Positions 9,139 to 17,043 of a stretch of DNA of 45,821 nucleotides are shown piece by piece. The notes beneath the pieces were generated by a model that saw only the letters and a list, made by a program, of their open reading frames with translations, had not been told where the DNA came from and made no database searches. Each line of letters starts with the position of its first letter. Position 1 is the first letter of the stretch. Source of the DNA: an uncultured Erysipelotrichaceae bacterium (GTDB lineage Bacteria; Bacillota_I; Bacilli_A; Erysipelotrichales; Erysipelotrichaceae); the NCBI GenBank assembly GCA_949289855.1, contig CASEPS010000028.1, positions 1-45,821 on the forward strand, read 5' to 3'. The position numbers and the translations under genes are program-made.

Positions 9139-10724
9139 AAGTTTTAAAAGTATGGTTGAGTGCATTGCTTGCCCTGGGTCTTTGCGGCTGTCATGGCTCC
9201 AAAGGTGCCAGTGCTTTTGCAAAGCCTGAAGCTTTTGATGAATCAAAGCAATATGAAATCACATTCTGGGCAAAGAATGATACAAACAAGACACAGACGG
9301 ATATTTATGAAAAGGCAATTGCGGATTTTGAACAGCTCTATCCAAACATTACCGTCAATCTGCGTCTCTATACGGACTATGGCAAAATCTACAACGATGT
9401 CATTACCAATATTTCTACCGGTACAACACCGAATATATGTATCACATATCCGGATCATATTGCGACATATATGACAGGTGAAAATGTGGTCGTTCCACTG
9501 GATGAGCTGATGGATGATCCTTCTTATGGACTTGGTGGCAGTGCCCTGAAGTTTGATTCGCCTTCAACGGAAGAAATCGTTCCGCAGTTTCTTGCGGAAT
9601 GTGTGCTGGACGACCAGCATTATGCGCTTCCGTATATGCGTTCTACAGAAGCTGTCTACATTAACAAGGACTATGTGGAACAGCTTGGCTATACGATTCC
9701 GGATGTATTGACATGGGACTTTATCTTTGAGGTTTCTCGTGCTGCGACTGCCAAAAATCCGGATGGTACATATGTGCTCAATGGACAGAATGTCATGTTG
9801 CCGTTTATTTACAAGTCTACGGACAATATGATGATCCAGATTCTCAAGCAGATGGGAGCCGGGTATTCAACAGAAGATGGCACAATTGAAATCTTTAATG
9901 AAGATACAAAGGAAGTGCTTGGCATCATCGCGGATAGTGCCAGTGCTGGTGCCTTCTCCACTTTCAGCATATCTGGTTATCCGGCAAACTTTCTCAATGC
10001 CGGACAGTGTGTATTTGCGATTGATTCGACTGCCGGTGCAACATGGATGGGGTCTGATGCACCACTTATCGATATAGCAGAGGATGCCATCATTCCATTT
10101 GAAACAGAAGTGCGCATGGTGCCACAGATCAATCCGGATGATCCAAAGATGATTTCCCAGGGACCTTCTATTTGTATATTCAATAAGAGTGATCCACAGG
10201 AAGTGATGGCTTCGTGGCTGTTTGCCCAGTATCTATTGACAGATGAGGTACAAATGGCTTATGCACAAACGGAAGGTTATGTACCTGTCACAAGCAAAGC
10301 ACAGAACAATCCTGCCTATCAGGAATATCTTGCCCTGAGTGGAACTGATAATGATACGCATTATAGTGTCAAGATTGAAGCGACAAAGCTGTTATTGGAA
10401 AATGCTGAGAATACCTTCATTACACCGGTATTCAATGGTTCCACATCTTTGCGCAATGCGGCAGGGCAGATGATAGAAGATGTTGTCAAGGCCATCAACC
10501 GCAACCAGACAGTGGATGATGCCTTTGTGGAAAAGGAATTCGACAGTGTGTCTTCGATGTACCGCCTGGATCAGCTTGGGTCTGATACGATCGGTGGAAA
10601 AGAAGATCTTGGTCCGCTTCCGACGATGAGTAAGGTTCTGCTTGGTACACTTGGTGTGGTATGGATATTGATTGTGGTGTATTTCATCGTTGATCGTATG
10701 AAGAAGATGCCACATTCAAAGTGA
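9135..10724 (+). CDS. Sugar-binding lipoprotein with C-terminal membrane helix
   Basis: A 529-residue extracellular solute-binding protein, family 1. The N terminus is a lipoprotein signal ending in LCGC, with Cys19 as the likely lipidated residue. The body (about 40-470) is a two-lobe binding fold, as in YEITFWAKND and the IADFEQLYPNITV-like segment. Unusually, a second hydrophobic segment at about 499-519 (LLGTLGVVWILIVVYFIVD) is followed by a basic tail RMKKMPHSK. It should anchor the C terminus in the membrane as well. Most binding proteins of this class are about 420-450 residues and have no such helix. It is the last gene of the importer operon, where such proteins more often come first. 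Ligand unknown. Confidence 0.88.
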   Translation: MKVLKVWLSALLALGLCGCHGSKGASAFAKPEAFDESKQYEITFWAKNDTNKTQTDIYEKAIADFEQLYPNITVNLRLYTDYGKIYNDVITNISTGTTPNICITYPDHIATYMTGENVVVPLDELMDDPSYGLGGSALKFDSPSTEEIVPQFLAECVLDDQHYALPYMRSTEAVYINKDYVEQLGYTIPDVLTWDFIFEVSRAATAKNPDGTYVLNGQNVMLPFIYKSTDNMMIQILKQMGAGYSTEDGTIEIFNEDTKEVLGIIADSASAGAFSTFSISGYPANFLNAGQCVFAIDSTAGATWMGSDAPLIDIAEDAIIPFETEVRMVPQINPDDPKMISQGPSICIFNKSDPQEVMASWLFAQYLLTDEVQMAYAQTEGYVPVTSKAQNNPAYQEYLALSGTDNDTHYSVKIEATKLLLENAENTFITPVFNGSTSLRNAAGQMIEDVVKAINRNQTVDDAFVEKEFDSVSSMYRLDQLGSDTIGGKEDLGPLPTMSKVLLGTLGVVWILIVVYFIVDRMKKMPHSK

Positions 10725-10731
10725 AACAGTT

Positions 10732-10767
10732 TATAATAGATGTGTTCAAATAATCCGCAATGCGGAT
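10732..10767 (+). promoter_or_regulatory. -10 box and small inverted repeat before lipoprotein gene
   Basis: TATAAT at 10732-10737, without a good -35, is followed by ATCCGC-AAT-GCGGAT (10753-10767). The repeat sits just upstream of the ribosome site AAGGGAGAG. It may be a weak terminator for the importer operon, an operator, or a 5' stabilising hairpin. No T-run follows. Confidence 0.4.
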
Positions 10768-10784
10768 AAGGGAGAGAAAAGGAA

Positions 10785-11552
10785 ATGAACAAGTTTGTAA
10801 AAGCAATGATCGCATCTTTGACAGTTGTGTCCATGGTTGGCTGTTCCAACAATACAACTGCAGAGACAAGCACACCAGAGGCGACAGCTGCACCAGATGT
10901 CAAGAGCGAAGGTGTTATGACATATGATGAATATGTCGCAGCTGCTGTTGACTCTGAAGTAATTGTTGAAACCTATGTACAGGCAAAGCAGTCCTGGTGG
11001 GAAGACAATGGTGTAGGCAAGGCTACCCTGTATACACAGGACCAGGATGGTGCTTACTTCATCTATGATCTGCCGATTTCTGAAGAAGATTACAACAAGC
11101 TTGAAGAAGGCACAAAGATCAAGGTTACCGGTTATAAGGCTGAATGGTCTGGCGAAGTGGAAATCATCGATGGTACATATGAAATCCTCGATGGCAACTG
11201 GATTGCTGAACCACTTGATGTAACAGATCTTCTTGCGGATGAAGAAGAACTCATCAAGCACCAGAATGAAAAGGTTACTTTCACAGGTATGACAGTTGAA
11301 GCTTCTGACAATGGTGAAGCGTTCACATATAACTGGGATGGTTCTGGTACACAGGGTGATGATGTTTACTTCAATGTTTCCAAGGATGGTAACACATATT
11401 CCTTCCTCGTTGAGTCTTATCTCTGCGATAGTGAATCCGATGTGTATAAGGCAGCAGAAAGCCTTGAAGTTGGAGACACAATTGATATGGAAGGTTACCT
11501 CTACTGGTATGAAGGTGTAAACCCACATATCACTTCCATCAGTGTAAAGTAA
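10785..11552 (+). CDS. Lipoprotein with two OB-like beta repeats
   Basis: A 255-residue secreted lipoprotein. The signal peptide ends VSMVGC with Cys20 as the lipid site, followed by a Thr/Pro/Ala linker (21-42). Two similar beta-rich modules follow, about 45-150 and 155-255. Each contains a phrase of the type 'G(T/D)xIxxxGY' (EEGTKIKVTGYKAEW and EVGDTIDMEGYLYWYEG) and ends in a strand leading to I. This pattern resembles tandem OB folds found in Gram-positive surface lipoproteins. No catalytic motif is visible. It may assist the neighbouring importer but has its own -10 box and terminator. Function not known. Confidence 0.7.
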   Translation: MNKFVKAMIASLTVVSMVGCSNNTTAETSTPEATAAPDVKSEGVMTYDEYVAAAVDSEVIVETYVQAKQSWWEDNGVGKATLYTQDQDGAYFIYDLPISEEDYNKLEEGTKIKVTGYKAEWSGEVEIIDGTYEILDGNWIAEPLDVTDLLADEEELIKHQNEKVTFTGMTVEASDNGEAFTYNWDGSGTQGDDVYFNVSKDGNTYSFLVESYLCDSESDVYKAAESLEVGDTIDMEGYLYWYEGVNPHITSISVK

Positions 11553-11583
11553 GGTAAATGAAAAATACCAGCAATGCTGGTTG

Positions 11584-11622
11584 AGGTGTTGGTCTCTGTC
11601 AAACGAGGCTGACACCTTTTTT
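11584..11622 (+). terminator. Intrinsic terminator after lipoprotein gene
   Basis: A 13-bp stem starting AGGTGT and ending ACACCT with three G-U wobbles, an 8-nt loop, then TTTTTT. A small ACCAGC-AAT-GCTGGT repeat lies just before it at 11567-11581. Confidence 0.8.
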
Positions 11623-11629
11623 ATAGTCA

Positions 11630-11661
11630 TAAAAGAAAACGCCGGCAATATAACCGACGTT
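11630..11661 (-). terminator. Terminator of the MYG1 gene
   Basis: Read on the minus strand: AACGTCGG / CCGGCGTT with one G-U pair, loop of 8, then TTTTCTTTT. It lies 33 bases after the MYG1 stop and faces the lipoprotein terminator. Confidence 0.7.
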
Positions 11662-11694
11662 TCAAATGTCTTTGTGTATTGGAAATTTTCTGCT

Positions 11695-12663
11695 TTAGCG
11701 CAATGCAGCAGAAGCCAGTGCTAACGCATCTTCTTCTGACTTTGTACCGGCAAGGAAACCGGACACATGACAGAAGTCTGCACCTTTTACACCACTTGCT
11801 TTCGCGAAGTCTTCTCCCCGTAAGCCATACCAGCTTTCTGGGAATGGATGGCGGTAACTTGTGCGATCATCGGAATCCTTTAGTGCGCATTGTACATTCC
11901 AGCCTCCTCTTAATGCAGGATAGATGACATACCATATATCGTTTGCTTTTGGGTCGTTATGCTGGCTGCTGAGAATACCTTCCCATGGCGCGAATTTGTC
12001 CATGATCATGATATGGTTTGCGGAATAGGATATGCAGCGCAGGACAAAGTCTCTTGCATCAAGAGAAGAAATAATGGAATCAAGGCGTAATTCCAACAGG
12101 TCTTTGGCAAAGCTCACCGCATCCATGAATGCATCATCATAGCTGTATGTGCTGTTCCATGTCGGGTTGAAGTCGCGGATCATCTGTGAGATAGTGAATC
12201 CGGTACCTGCTGTTCCGACAACTTCTTTACGTTGTGCGTCGGTGACATTTGGCATGGCAGAAAGTTTCTCAGCAATCGGATTAAAGCCGTTGTCATGGGC
12301 ATCAATGCCAAGTATCAATGAAGATTCAAGGCGGGCATACACCCTTTCATAGTAAGATTCCGGACAATCCTGTTCAGCCAGTATTTCCTTATAGTACTTC
12401 TTCCAGACAAGACCACAGGAGGCATAAGGAATGTCTGTCCCCGGGTGGCAGCCGTTATTTTCCTTGTTTTCTGCTGTATGGTGGTCGAGTTCTCCACCAC
12501 CAATGTCATAGATGATCCATTCATCTTTATTTTCTGGTACTGTGGTATCACCACCACGTACAACATGGATATCTTCTGCCATCATGGAAAGCAGGGCAGT
12601 CGCAAATACATCATCCGCATGGAAGATTCCATCGTGGGTATATAAATTCAGTTTCTTGTACAT
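11695..12663 (-). CDS. MYG1 family protein (DHH-like phosphoesterase)
   Basis: A 322-residue member of the MYG1/UPF0160 family, related to DHH phosphoesterases; the eukaryotic member is a 3'-5' exoribonuclease. The signatures are clear: THDGIFHADD (9-18) and YDIGGGELDHH (52-62), which carry the metal-binding Asp and His residues. A further GIDAHDNG motif lies near 118-125, and the GWNVQC strand and the CHVSGFLAGT end are typical. The length is normal for the family. The role in bacteria is not established; RNA processing is an inference from the eukaryotic work. It is divergent from the MerR gene. AAAGGAGAC lies before the ATG on the minus strand. Confidence 0.88.
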   Translation of the reverse strand: MYKKLNLYTHDGIFHADDVFATALLSMMAEDIHVVRGGDTTVPENKDEWIIYDIGGGELDHHTAENKENNGCHPGTDIPYASCGLVWKKYYKEILAEQDCPESYYERVYARLESSLILGIDAHDNGFNPIAEKLSAMPNVTDAQRKEVVGTAGTGFTISQMIRDFNPTWNSTYSYDDAFMDAVSFAKDLLELRLDSIISSLDARDFVLRCISYSANHIMIMDKFAPWEGILSSQHNDPKANDIWYVIYPALRGGWNVQCALKDSDDRTSYRHPFPESWYGLRGEDFAKASGVKGADFCHVSGFLAGTKSEEDALALASAALR

Positions 12664-12723
12664 GTTGTCTCCTTTTCTCTAACAGAATACAACGGAAATG
12701 GGAAAAAGGAAGAAAAATGTGTT

Positions 12724-12754
12724 GACATGTACGCTGCGTACAGGTGTGAAATGA
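12724..12754 (+). promoter_or_regulatory. MerR-type promoter with operator in a 19-bp spacer
   Basis: -35 TTGACA (12724-12729) and -10 TGAAAT (12749-12754) are separated by exactly 19 bp, the long spacer typical of MerR-controlled promoters. The spacer holds a perfect palindrome, TGTACGC-T-GCGTACA (12730-12744). It drives the MerR gene 18 bp downstream, so autoregulation is likely. Confidence 0.85.
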
Positions 12755-12772
12755 AGGTGGAAAGGAGAGGTT

Positions 12773-13633
12773 ATGAAAATACAGGAAGCGGCTGACAGAC
12801 TGAAGATGACCAAAAGGGCCATCAAGTATTATGAAGAGAAGGGGTTGTTGAAGCCAAAACGGTCAGTAAATGGATACCGGGAATACGATGAAGAAGACAT
12901 AGAGTGTCTTGCACAAATTGTCTTTTTGCGAAGACTTGGACTTTCACTTGATGAAATCAAAATGTTTCTGGATGGAAATGACAGGGTATTGGAAGATGTT
13001 CTTGCAAGACAAGAACAGGCAATGCAGGAAGAAAGCAGGTGTATGGAAGCTTTGTGCAGGTTTATGCAAACGAAGAACCGGAAAGAGGGGGAACAATTAC
13101 TGTCTGCTTCTTCAATGCTTGAAGCAATAGAAACACTCTTGCCGGGAGAATGGGGAAAGTATCTTTCTTCTCATTTTGCACCATTTTTGAAAGAACCGCT
13201 GCATACAGAAGAACAGAAGCAGGCAATGGAAAGAATACTCCGCTATTGTGATGACCATCCATTGAAACTGCCATGGTACTACCGGTTTTTCATTTCACCA
13301 GTGCAGGAGTCTCGTACCGCAGAGGAAATGATTGCCCAATGGGAAATGGATGAAGAAACATACCAGAAGCGAAAGGTGGATTGGGAGAAGGCAATCCGCT
13401 TCAAGATGGGCATATGGAGGTTTCATCCGGTCTATATCATGCAAAGGCGTATGCAGAGACAGATGCAGGATAGTGGATATAACGCCATTGTCATAGAGAA
13501 TATGAAAATCGTTTCACCATCGTATGCAAGATACAAAAAGAATCTAGATGCGGTCAACGAACGGTTTATGCGGGAAATGGGCGTGTATTATGATCATCAT
13601 TTCAATCTGAAAAAACAAAAGGCATCCCGATAA
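12773..13633 (+). CDS. MerR family transcriptional regulator
   Basis: A 286-residue regulator. Residues 1-70 are a typical MerR winged helix: helix-turn-helix [20 protein letters not shown], wing [22 protein letters not shown], and the second helix pair ending [15 protein letters not shown] coiled-coil dimer helix follows (about 75-120). The remaining 165 residues are the sensing part, rich in Trp, Tyr, Arg and Met, and match no effector domain I recognise. It lacks the clustered Cys of metal sensors, so an organic ligand is more likely. AAAGGAGAGG precedes the ATG. The stop lies inside the terminator stem. No obvious target gene other than itself is adjacent. Confidence 0.88.
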   Translation: MKIQEAADRLKMTKRAIKYYEEKGLLKPKRSVNGYREYDEEDIECLAQIVFLRRLGLSLDEIKMFLDGNDRVLEDVLARQEQAMQEESRCMEALCRFMQTKNRKEGEQLLSASSMLEAIETLLPGEWGKYLSSHFAPFLKEPLHTEEQKQAMERILRYCDDHPLKLPWYYRFFISPVQESRTAEEMIAQWEMDEETYQKRKVDWEKAIRFKMGIWRFHPVYIMQRRMQRQMQDSGYNAIVIENMKIVSPSYARYKKNLDAVNERFMREMGVYYDHHFNLKKQKASR

Positions 13634-13646
13634 AGGATGCCTTCTT
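13621..13646. terminator. Bidirectional terminator between merR-type gene and tRNA-Leu
   Basis: Stem GGCATCC / GGATGCC, loop of 7, with T-rich flanks on both strands (TTCTT on plus, TTTTGTTTTTT on minus). The stop codon of the MerR gene is in its loop. It also closes the minus-strand tRNA transcript. Confidence 0.75.
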
Positions 13647-13648
13647 CA

Positions 13649-13733
13649 TGGTGCACCAGACAAGACTTGAACTTGCACGGGTTGCCCCATACGCCCCTCA
13701 AGCGTACGTGTCTGCCGATTCCACCACTGGTGC
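13649..13733 (-). tRNA. tRNA-Leu (anticodon GAG)
   Basis: An 85-nt class II tRNA read on the minus strand. Acceptor stem is GCACCAG / CTGGTGC, discriminator A and encoded CCA end (13649-13651). The D arm is of the Leu type (GTGGAAT...GGCAGACAC). Anticodon stem ACGC/GCGT encloses loop TTGAGGG, giving anticodon GAG for CUC/CUU. A long variable arm follows (TGGGGCAACCCG), then T arm GTGCAAGTTCAAGTCTTG. Confidence 0.95.
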
Positions 13734-13744
13734 GTCGCTCAAAT

Positions 13745-13772
13745 ATAATACCACACTTGAATGGAGTGTCAA
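13745..13772 (-). promoter_or_regulatory. tRNA-Leu promoter
   Basis: On the minus strand: -35 TTGACA (13767-13772), 16-bp spacer, -10 TATTAT (13745-13750). Transcription would begin a few bases before the tRNA 5' end at 13733. Confidence 0.75.
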
Positions 13773-13880
13773 CACTATTTTTGAGAAATTTCGGGAATTT
13801 ATAATGGCGTAATTTTTGAACTGTATTTTAATTGCTTTACCAGTCTGGATTAAAAACTTTTTTTACTTTTTTTGAGGGAA

Positions 13881-13924
13881 TTTTGCTTTTCCCGGTAACA
13901 AAACATGCAGGGGAAAAAGCAAAA
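13881..13924 (+). promoter_or_regulatory. 5' hairpin enclosing the ribosome site of the Rpn-type pseudogene
   Basis: TTTTGCTTTTCCC (13881-13893) pairs with GGGAAAAAGCAAAA (13911-13924), with one bulge and a 17-nt loop. The 3' arm contains the only purine-rich ribosome site (GGGGAAAAA) and abuts the ATG at 13924. Folded mRNA would hide the start, a device known from transposase genes that limits translation. Confidence 0.5.
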
Positions 13925-14729
13925 TGAATCAGGATAAAAAAGATAATGATCAGGTGGAAGAATCCAATGAAAGCGTCGCCCAGAGTATGACTATGATGCA
14001 GGACACATTCATGCGTGTTGTCTTTGAAGATCCTGCCTGTGTTGAAGCTGTCATTCAGGAAATCTTTCAGGATCCCTCAATCAGAATAGTCAGATCATAT
14101 TCGCAGGCATAGCTGAACAACCTGTTTGGAAAAGAAGTCCGCCTTGATGTTCTTTCGCAGGACCTTGCTGGTACTGGTTACAACATTGAGCCGCAGGAGG
14201 AACTCTATGATGCAAGACCTGAGCATGCCCGGTATTATGGTTCGATGATTGACACGAAGATACTGGAACATGGAGACAAATATACAGCACTGCCAAAGCT
14301 GTATGTCATCTTCATCACCGATGGCGACATGTTTGGTCAGGGAGAACCTCTATATACTATTGAAAGAAACGTTCATCCAAACAGCAGCCAATTCCCAGAT
14401 GGATCATGTATTATGTATCTGAACAGCAGGATACAGGATGAATCATCACATATGCAAAGCTGATGCACGATTTCACAACAAGCGATCCGGAACAAATCAT
14501 CATTCCGGCTTTAAAGAAGAGAATGAAAGAAGTAAAACATATTGGAGAGGATGGTAGAAGCTATATGTGTAAAGTTATTGATGAATTGATTGACGAGAGA
14601 GTCACTGAAGCAGAAGAAAAGAAGAGCAAAGAAATTGCATTGAGAATGCATGCGGATGGTCTTGATGATGACCACATTGCAAGGTATACAGACACACCTG
14701 TTGAACAGGTTAAAGCGTGGCTCTATTGA
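13924..14729 (+). pseudogene. Broken Rpn/PD-(D/E)XK nuclease family transposase
   Basis: A related gene to the one at 18-836, now interrupted twice. The first 62 codons end at TAG 14110-14112, but the same frame continues with family sequence (LFGKEVRLDVLSQD, YNIEPQ with the ExQ motif, RYYGSMIDTKIL, YVIFITDGDMFGQG, MYLNSRIQD) to TGA 14461-14463. The C-terminal part LMHDFTTSDPEQI...VEQVKAWLY lies in another frame (14463-14729), so a frameshift is located about 14450-14460. The 3' end, which matches the right-edge copy closely (MHADGLDDDHIARYTDTPVEQVKAWL), and the downstream hairpin are intact. The catalytic D and ExQ are still readable, so decay is recent. It sits next to tRNA-Leu, a common landing area. 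Confidence 0.85.
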
Positions 14730-14741
14730 AACTGACTGGTG

Positions 14742-14775
14742 ATGAATGGCAGGTTTAGCCTGCCATTCATTTTGT
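14742..14775 (+). terminator. Hairpin after the Rpn-type pseudogene
   Basis: Perfect 12-bp stem ATGAATGGCAGG / CCTGCCATTCAT, loop TTTAG, then TTTTG. It shares its ATGGCAGG core with the hairpin after the intact gene at 18-836. Confidence 0.7.
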
Positions 14776-14896
14776 CTTTAAGCAGTGATGGCTGTCTGAA
14801 TTGATTGTGGAATGTCTGTTTGCGGAAGGAATAAGACTGCCAGGAAAGTACGATATACAGATTTTTGTTGGATTTTGGACAAAAGAAACACAAAGT

Positions 14897-14910
14897 TGTA
14901 AACGCTTAAC
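14897..14910 (+). promoter_or_regulatory. Candidate cre (CcpA) site before glgB
   Basis: TGTAAACGCTTAAC matches the catabolite-response consensus TGWAANCGNTNWCA at 12 of 14 positions; the last two differ. It lies 75 bases before glgB, near a weak promoter-like pair (CTTAAC, 17 bp, TATATA). Control of glycogen and maltodextrin genes by CcpA is common in Bacillota. The rest of the 14730-14984 gap shows only the hairpin above. Confidence 0.4.
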
Positions 14911-14984
14911 CTCTGTTTGTGGTATCTTATATAGAGAGAATATTGAACTGATATCCATCATAGAATGACAAACAGGAGGAGAAT

Positions 14985-16994
14985 ATGGCAGTGAAAAAGA
15001 CAGAAAGGAAGCCAGCAGTTTCCAAGAAGGAAAAGCCTCTGGCAAGTCCTGAATTTCTTTCCGCAATGGACAGGTATCTGTTCGGCAAAGGCAGAAATTA
15101 TAAGTGCTATAAGAAGTTTGGTGCACATCTGACAAAAGTAAATGGTAAAGAGGGTATGCACTTTGCGGTATGGGCACCTCATGCAAAGAGTGTTTCTGTC
15201 GTATGCGACCGCAATAACTGGACAGCTGGTGTAAACAAGATGGAACTTCTTGAAACATCCGGTATCTATGAGTGTTTCATTGAAGGCATGGGATATGGCG
15301 AAATTTATAAATATGCCATTGAAACAGCGAATGGTGAAACCATTCTCAAGGCAGACCCATATGCTTTCTCGGCAGAACTTCGTCCGGGTACTGCATCCAG
15401 AACAGCAAACATCGACAATTTCAAATGGTCTGATGCGACATGGATGAAGAAGCGCTCTGAGACAGATGTCTTTGAGCAGCCGATGGCGATTTATGAATGC
15501 CACCTTGGTTCATGGAAGAAGGATCCTGCAACGGAACAAAATCCGGATGGATTCAAGAATTACCGTGACCTTGCAAAAGAGCTTGTGGAGTATCTGACAT
15601 GGATGGGATATACACATGTAGAACTGATGGGTATTGCTGAACATCCATTTGATGGTTCATGGGGTTATCAGGTAACTGGTTACTATGCACCGACTTCCCG
15701 CTATGGTACACCAGAGGATTTCCAGTGGATGGTCAACTACCTGCATAAGAATGGTATTGGTGTCATCCTTGACTGGGTACCTGCACACTTCCCGCGTGAT
15801 GCCTTTGGTCTGGCGGACTTTGATGGGCAGCCACTCTATGAATATCCGGATCCACGTATGGGTGAACATCCGGACTGGGGCACAAAGATTTTCAACTATG
15901 CCATGAATGAAGTAAAGAACTTCCTCATTGGCAATGCTCTGTACTGGTATGATGAATACCATATTGATGGACTGCGTGTAGATGCAGTTGCGTCTATGCT
16001 CTACCTTGACTATGGCCGTAAGGATGGACAGTGGATTCCGAACAAATATGGTGGAAATGGTAACCTCGATGCAATTGAATTCTTCAAGCATCTCAATTCT
16101 GTCATTCGTGGCAGAAAAGATGGAACGATTATCATTGCGGAAGAATCTACCGCATGGCCAAAGATTACCTCTGCCCCTGAGGATGATGGTCTTGGTTTCT
16201 CCTTCAAGTGGAACATGGGCTGGATGCATGACTTCCTCGACTACATGAAACTTGACCCTTACTTCCGTAAGTACAACCACAACAAGATGACATTTGGCAT
16301 GAGCTATGCGACAAGTGAGAAGTTCATCCTTGTGCTGTCTCATGACGAAGTTGTTCACCTCAAGTGTTCCATGATCAACAAAATGCCAGGCCTTGGCATT
16401 GATAAATTCCTGAATCTCAAGTGTGGCTACCTGTTCATGATGGGTCATTCTGGCAAGAAGCTGTTATTCATGGGGCAGGAGTTTGCCCAGGACCATGAAT
16501 GGGATGAAAAGGTACAGCTTTCCTGGGAGCTTTGCGATGAACCGATGCATCGCAGCGTCCTCTTGTTTGTAAGAGACCTGTTACAGATGTATCGTAAATA
16601 TCCTGCTCTCTATGAACTTGACAGTTCCTGGAATGGCTTTGAATGGATCAATGCGGATGATGGAGACCGTTCTATCTTCTCCTTCATGAGACGTGACCGT
16701 TCTGGCAAGAATGCATTGCTCTTTGTGATCAACTTTACACCGATGGAGAGAAGTGACTACATGGTTGGCGCTCCACAATCTGGCAGATATACATTGATTC
16801 TTGACAGGGATGGCGCAATTGGTCCTGATAGTGACAAGAAGACGACTTATACAGCAAAGAAGGGTGAATGTGATGGCAAACCATACCACATTGAATATCC
16901 TCTGCCGCCATATGGCTGTGCTGTCTTCCGCTTCAACATCAAGCAGGAAAAGAAACCTGCCGCAAAGAAGACAACAAAGAAAACTACAAAATAA
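14985..16994 (+). CDS. glgB: 1,4-alpha-glucan (glycogen) branching enzyme
   Basis: A 669-residue GH13 branching enzyme that makes alpha-1,6 branches in glycogen. An N-terminal CBM48 module (about 45-140, HFAVWAPHAKSVSVVCDRNNW) precedes the (beta/alpha)8 barrel. The catalytic triad is D333 (DGLRVDAV), E386 or E387 (IIIAEEST) and D454 (LSHDEVVH). The family motif WGYQVTGYYAPTSRYG is near 225-240. Both termini are basic extensions: the start MAVKKTERKPAVSKKEK, and a C-terminal tail KPAAKKTTKKTTK resembling the repeats of the H1-like protein at 32547. An AGGAGGAG ribosome site is present. It heads an operon with the GH13 glucosidase and DegV. No glgC, glgA or glgP is in view. Confidence 0.93.
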   Translation: MAVKKTERKPAVSKKEKPLASPEFLSAMDRYLFGKGRNYKCYKKFGAHLTKVNGKEGMHFAVWAPHAKSVSVVCDRNNWTAGVNKMELLETSGIYECFIEGMGYGEIYKYAIETANGETILKADPYAFSAELRPGTASRTANIDNFKWSDATWMKKRSETDVFEQPMAIYECHLGSWKKDPATEQNPDGFKNYRDLAKELVEYLTWMGYTHVELMGIAEHPFDGSWGYQVTGYYAPTSRYGTPEDFQWMVNYLHKNGIGVILDWVPAHFPRDAFGLADFDGQPLYEYPDPRMGEHPDWGTKIFNYAMNEVKNFLIGNALYWYDEYHIDGLRVDAVASMLYLDYGRKDGQWIPNKYGGNGNLDAIEFFKHLNSVIRGRKDGTIIIAEESTAWPKITSAPEDDGLGFSFKWNMGWMHDFLDYMKLDPYFRKYNHNKMTFGMSYATSEKFILVLSHDEVVHLKCSMINKMPGLGIDKFLNLKCGYLFMMGHSGKKLLFMGQEFAQDHEWDEKVQLSWELCDEPMHRSVLLFVRDLLQMYRKYPALYELDSSWNGFEWINADDGDRSIFSFMRRDRSGKNALLFVINFTPMERSDYMVGAPQSGRYTLILDRDGAIGPDSDKKTTYTAKKGECDGKPYHIEYPLPPYGCAVFRFNIKQEKKPAAKKTTKKTTK

Positions 16995-17043
16995 CGACGA
17001 GAGGGCTGGCAAATTGCCGGTCTTCTTTGTTTGGGAGGAACAT

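Noticed and set aside
11567-11581. ACCAGC-AAT-GCTGGT as an operator
   Set aside because: It directly precedes a strong terminator after the lipoprotein gene and has no promoter near; more likely part of the 3' end structure.
13924-14112. A separate 62-residue gene
   Set aside because: The same frame continues past the TAG with the rest of the nuclease family sequence, so it is a fragment of a broken gene.
14730-14984. Leader peptide or riboswitch before glgB
   Set aside because: I found no T-box, no amino-acid-rich short ORF and no terminator/antiterminator pair, only the upstream hairpin and a possible cre site.
16801-17043. Longer start for the GH13 glucosidase
   Set aside because: The extra 81 codons overlap glgB in another frame and lack a ribosome site; GGGAGGAA precedes ATG 17044.
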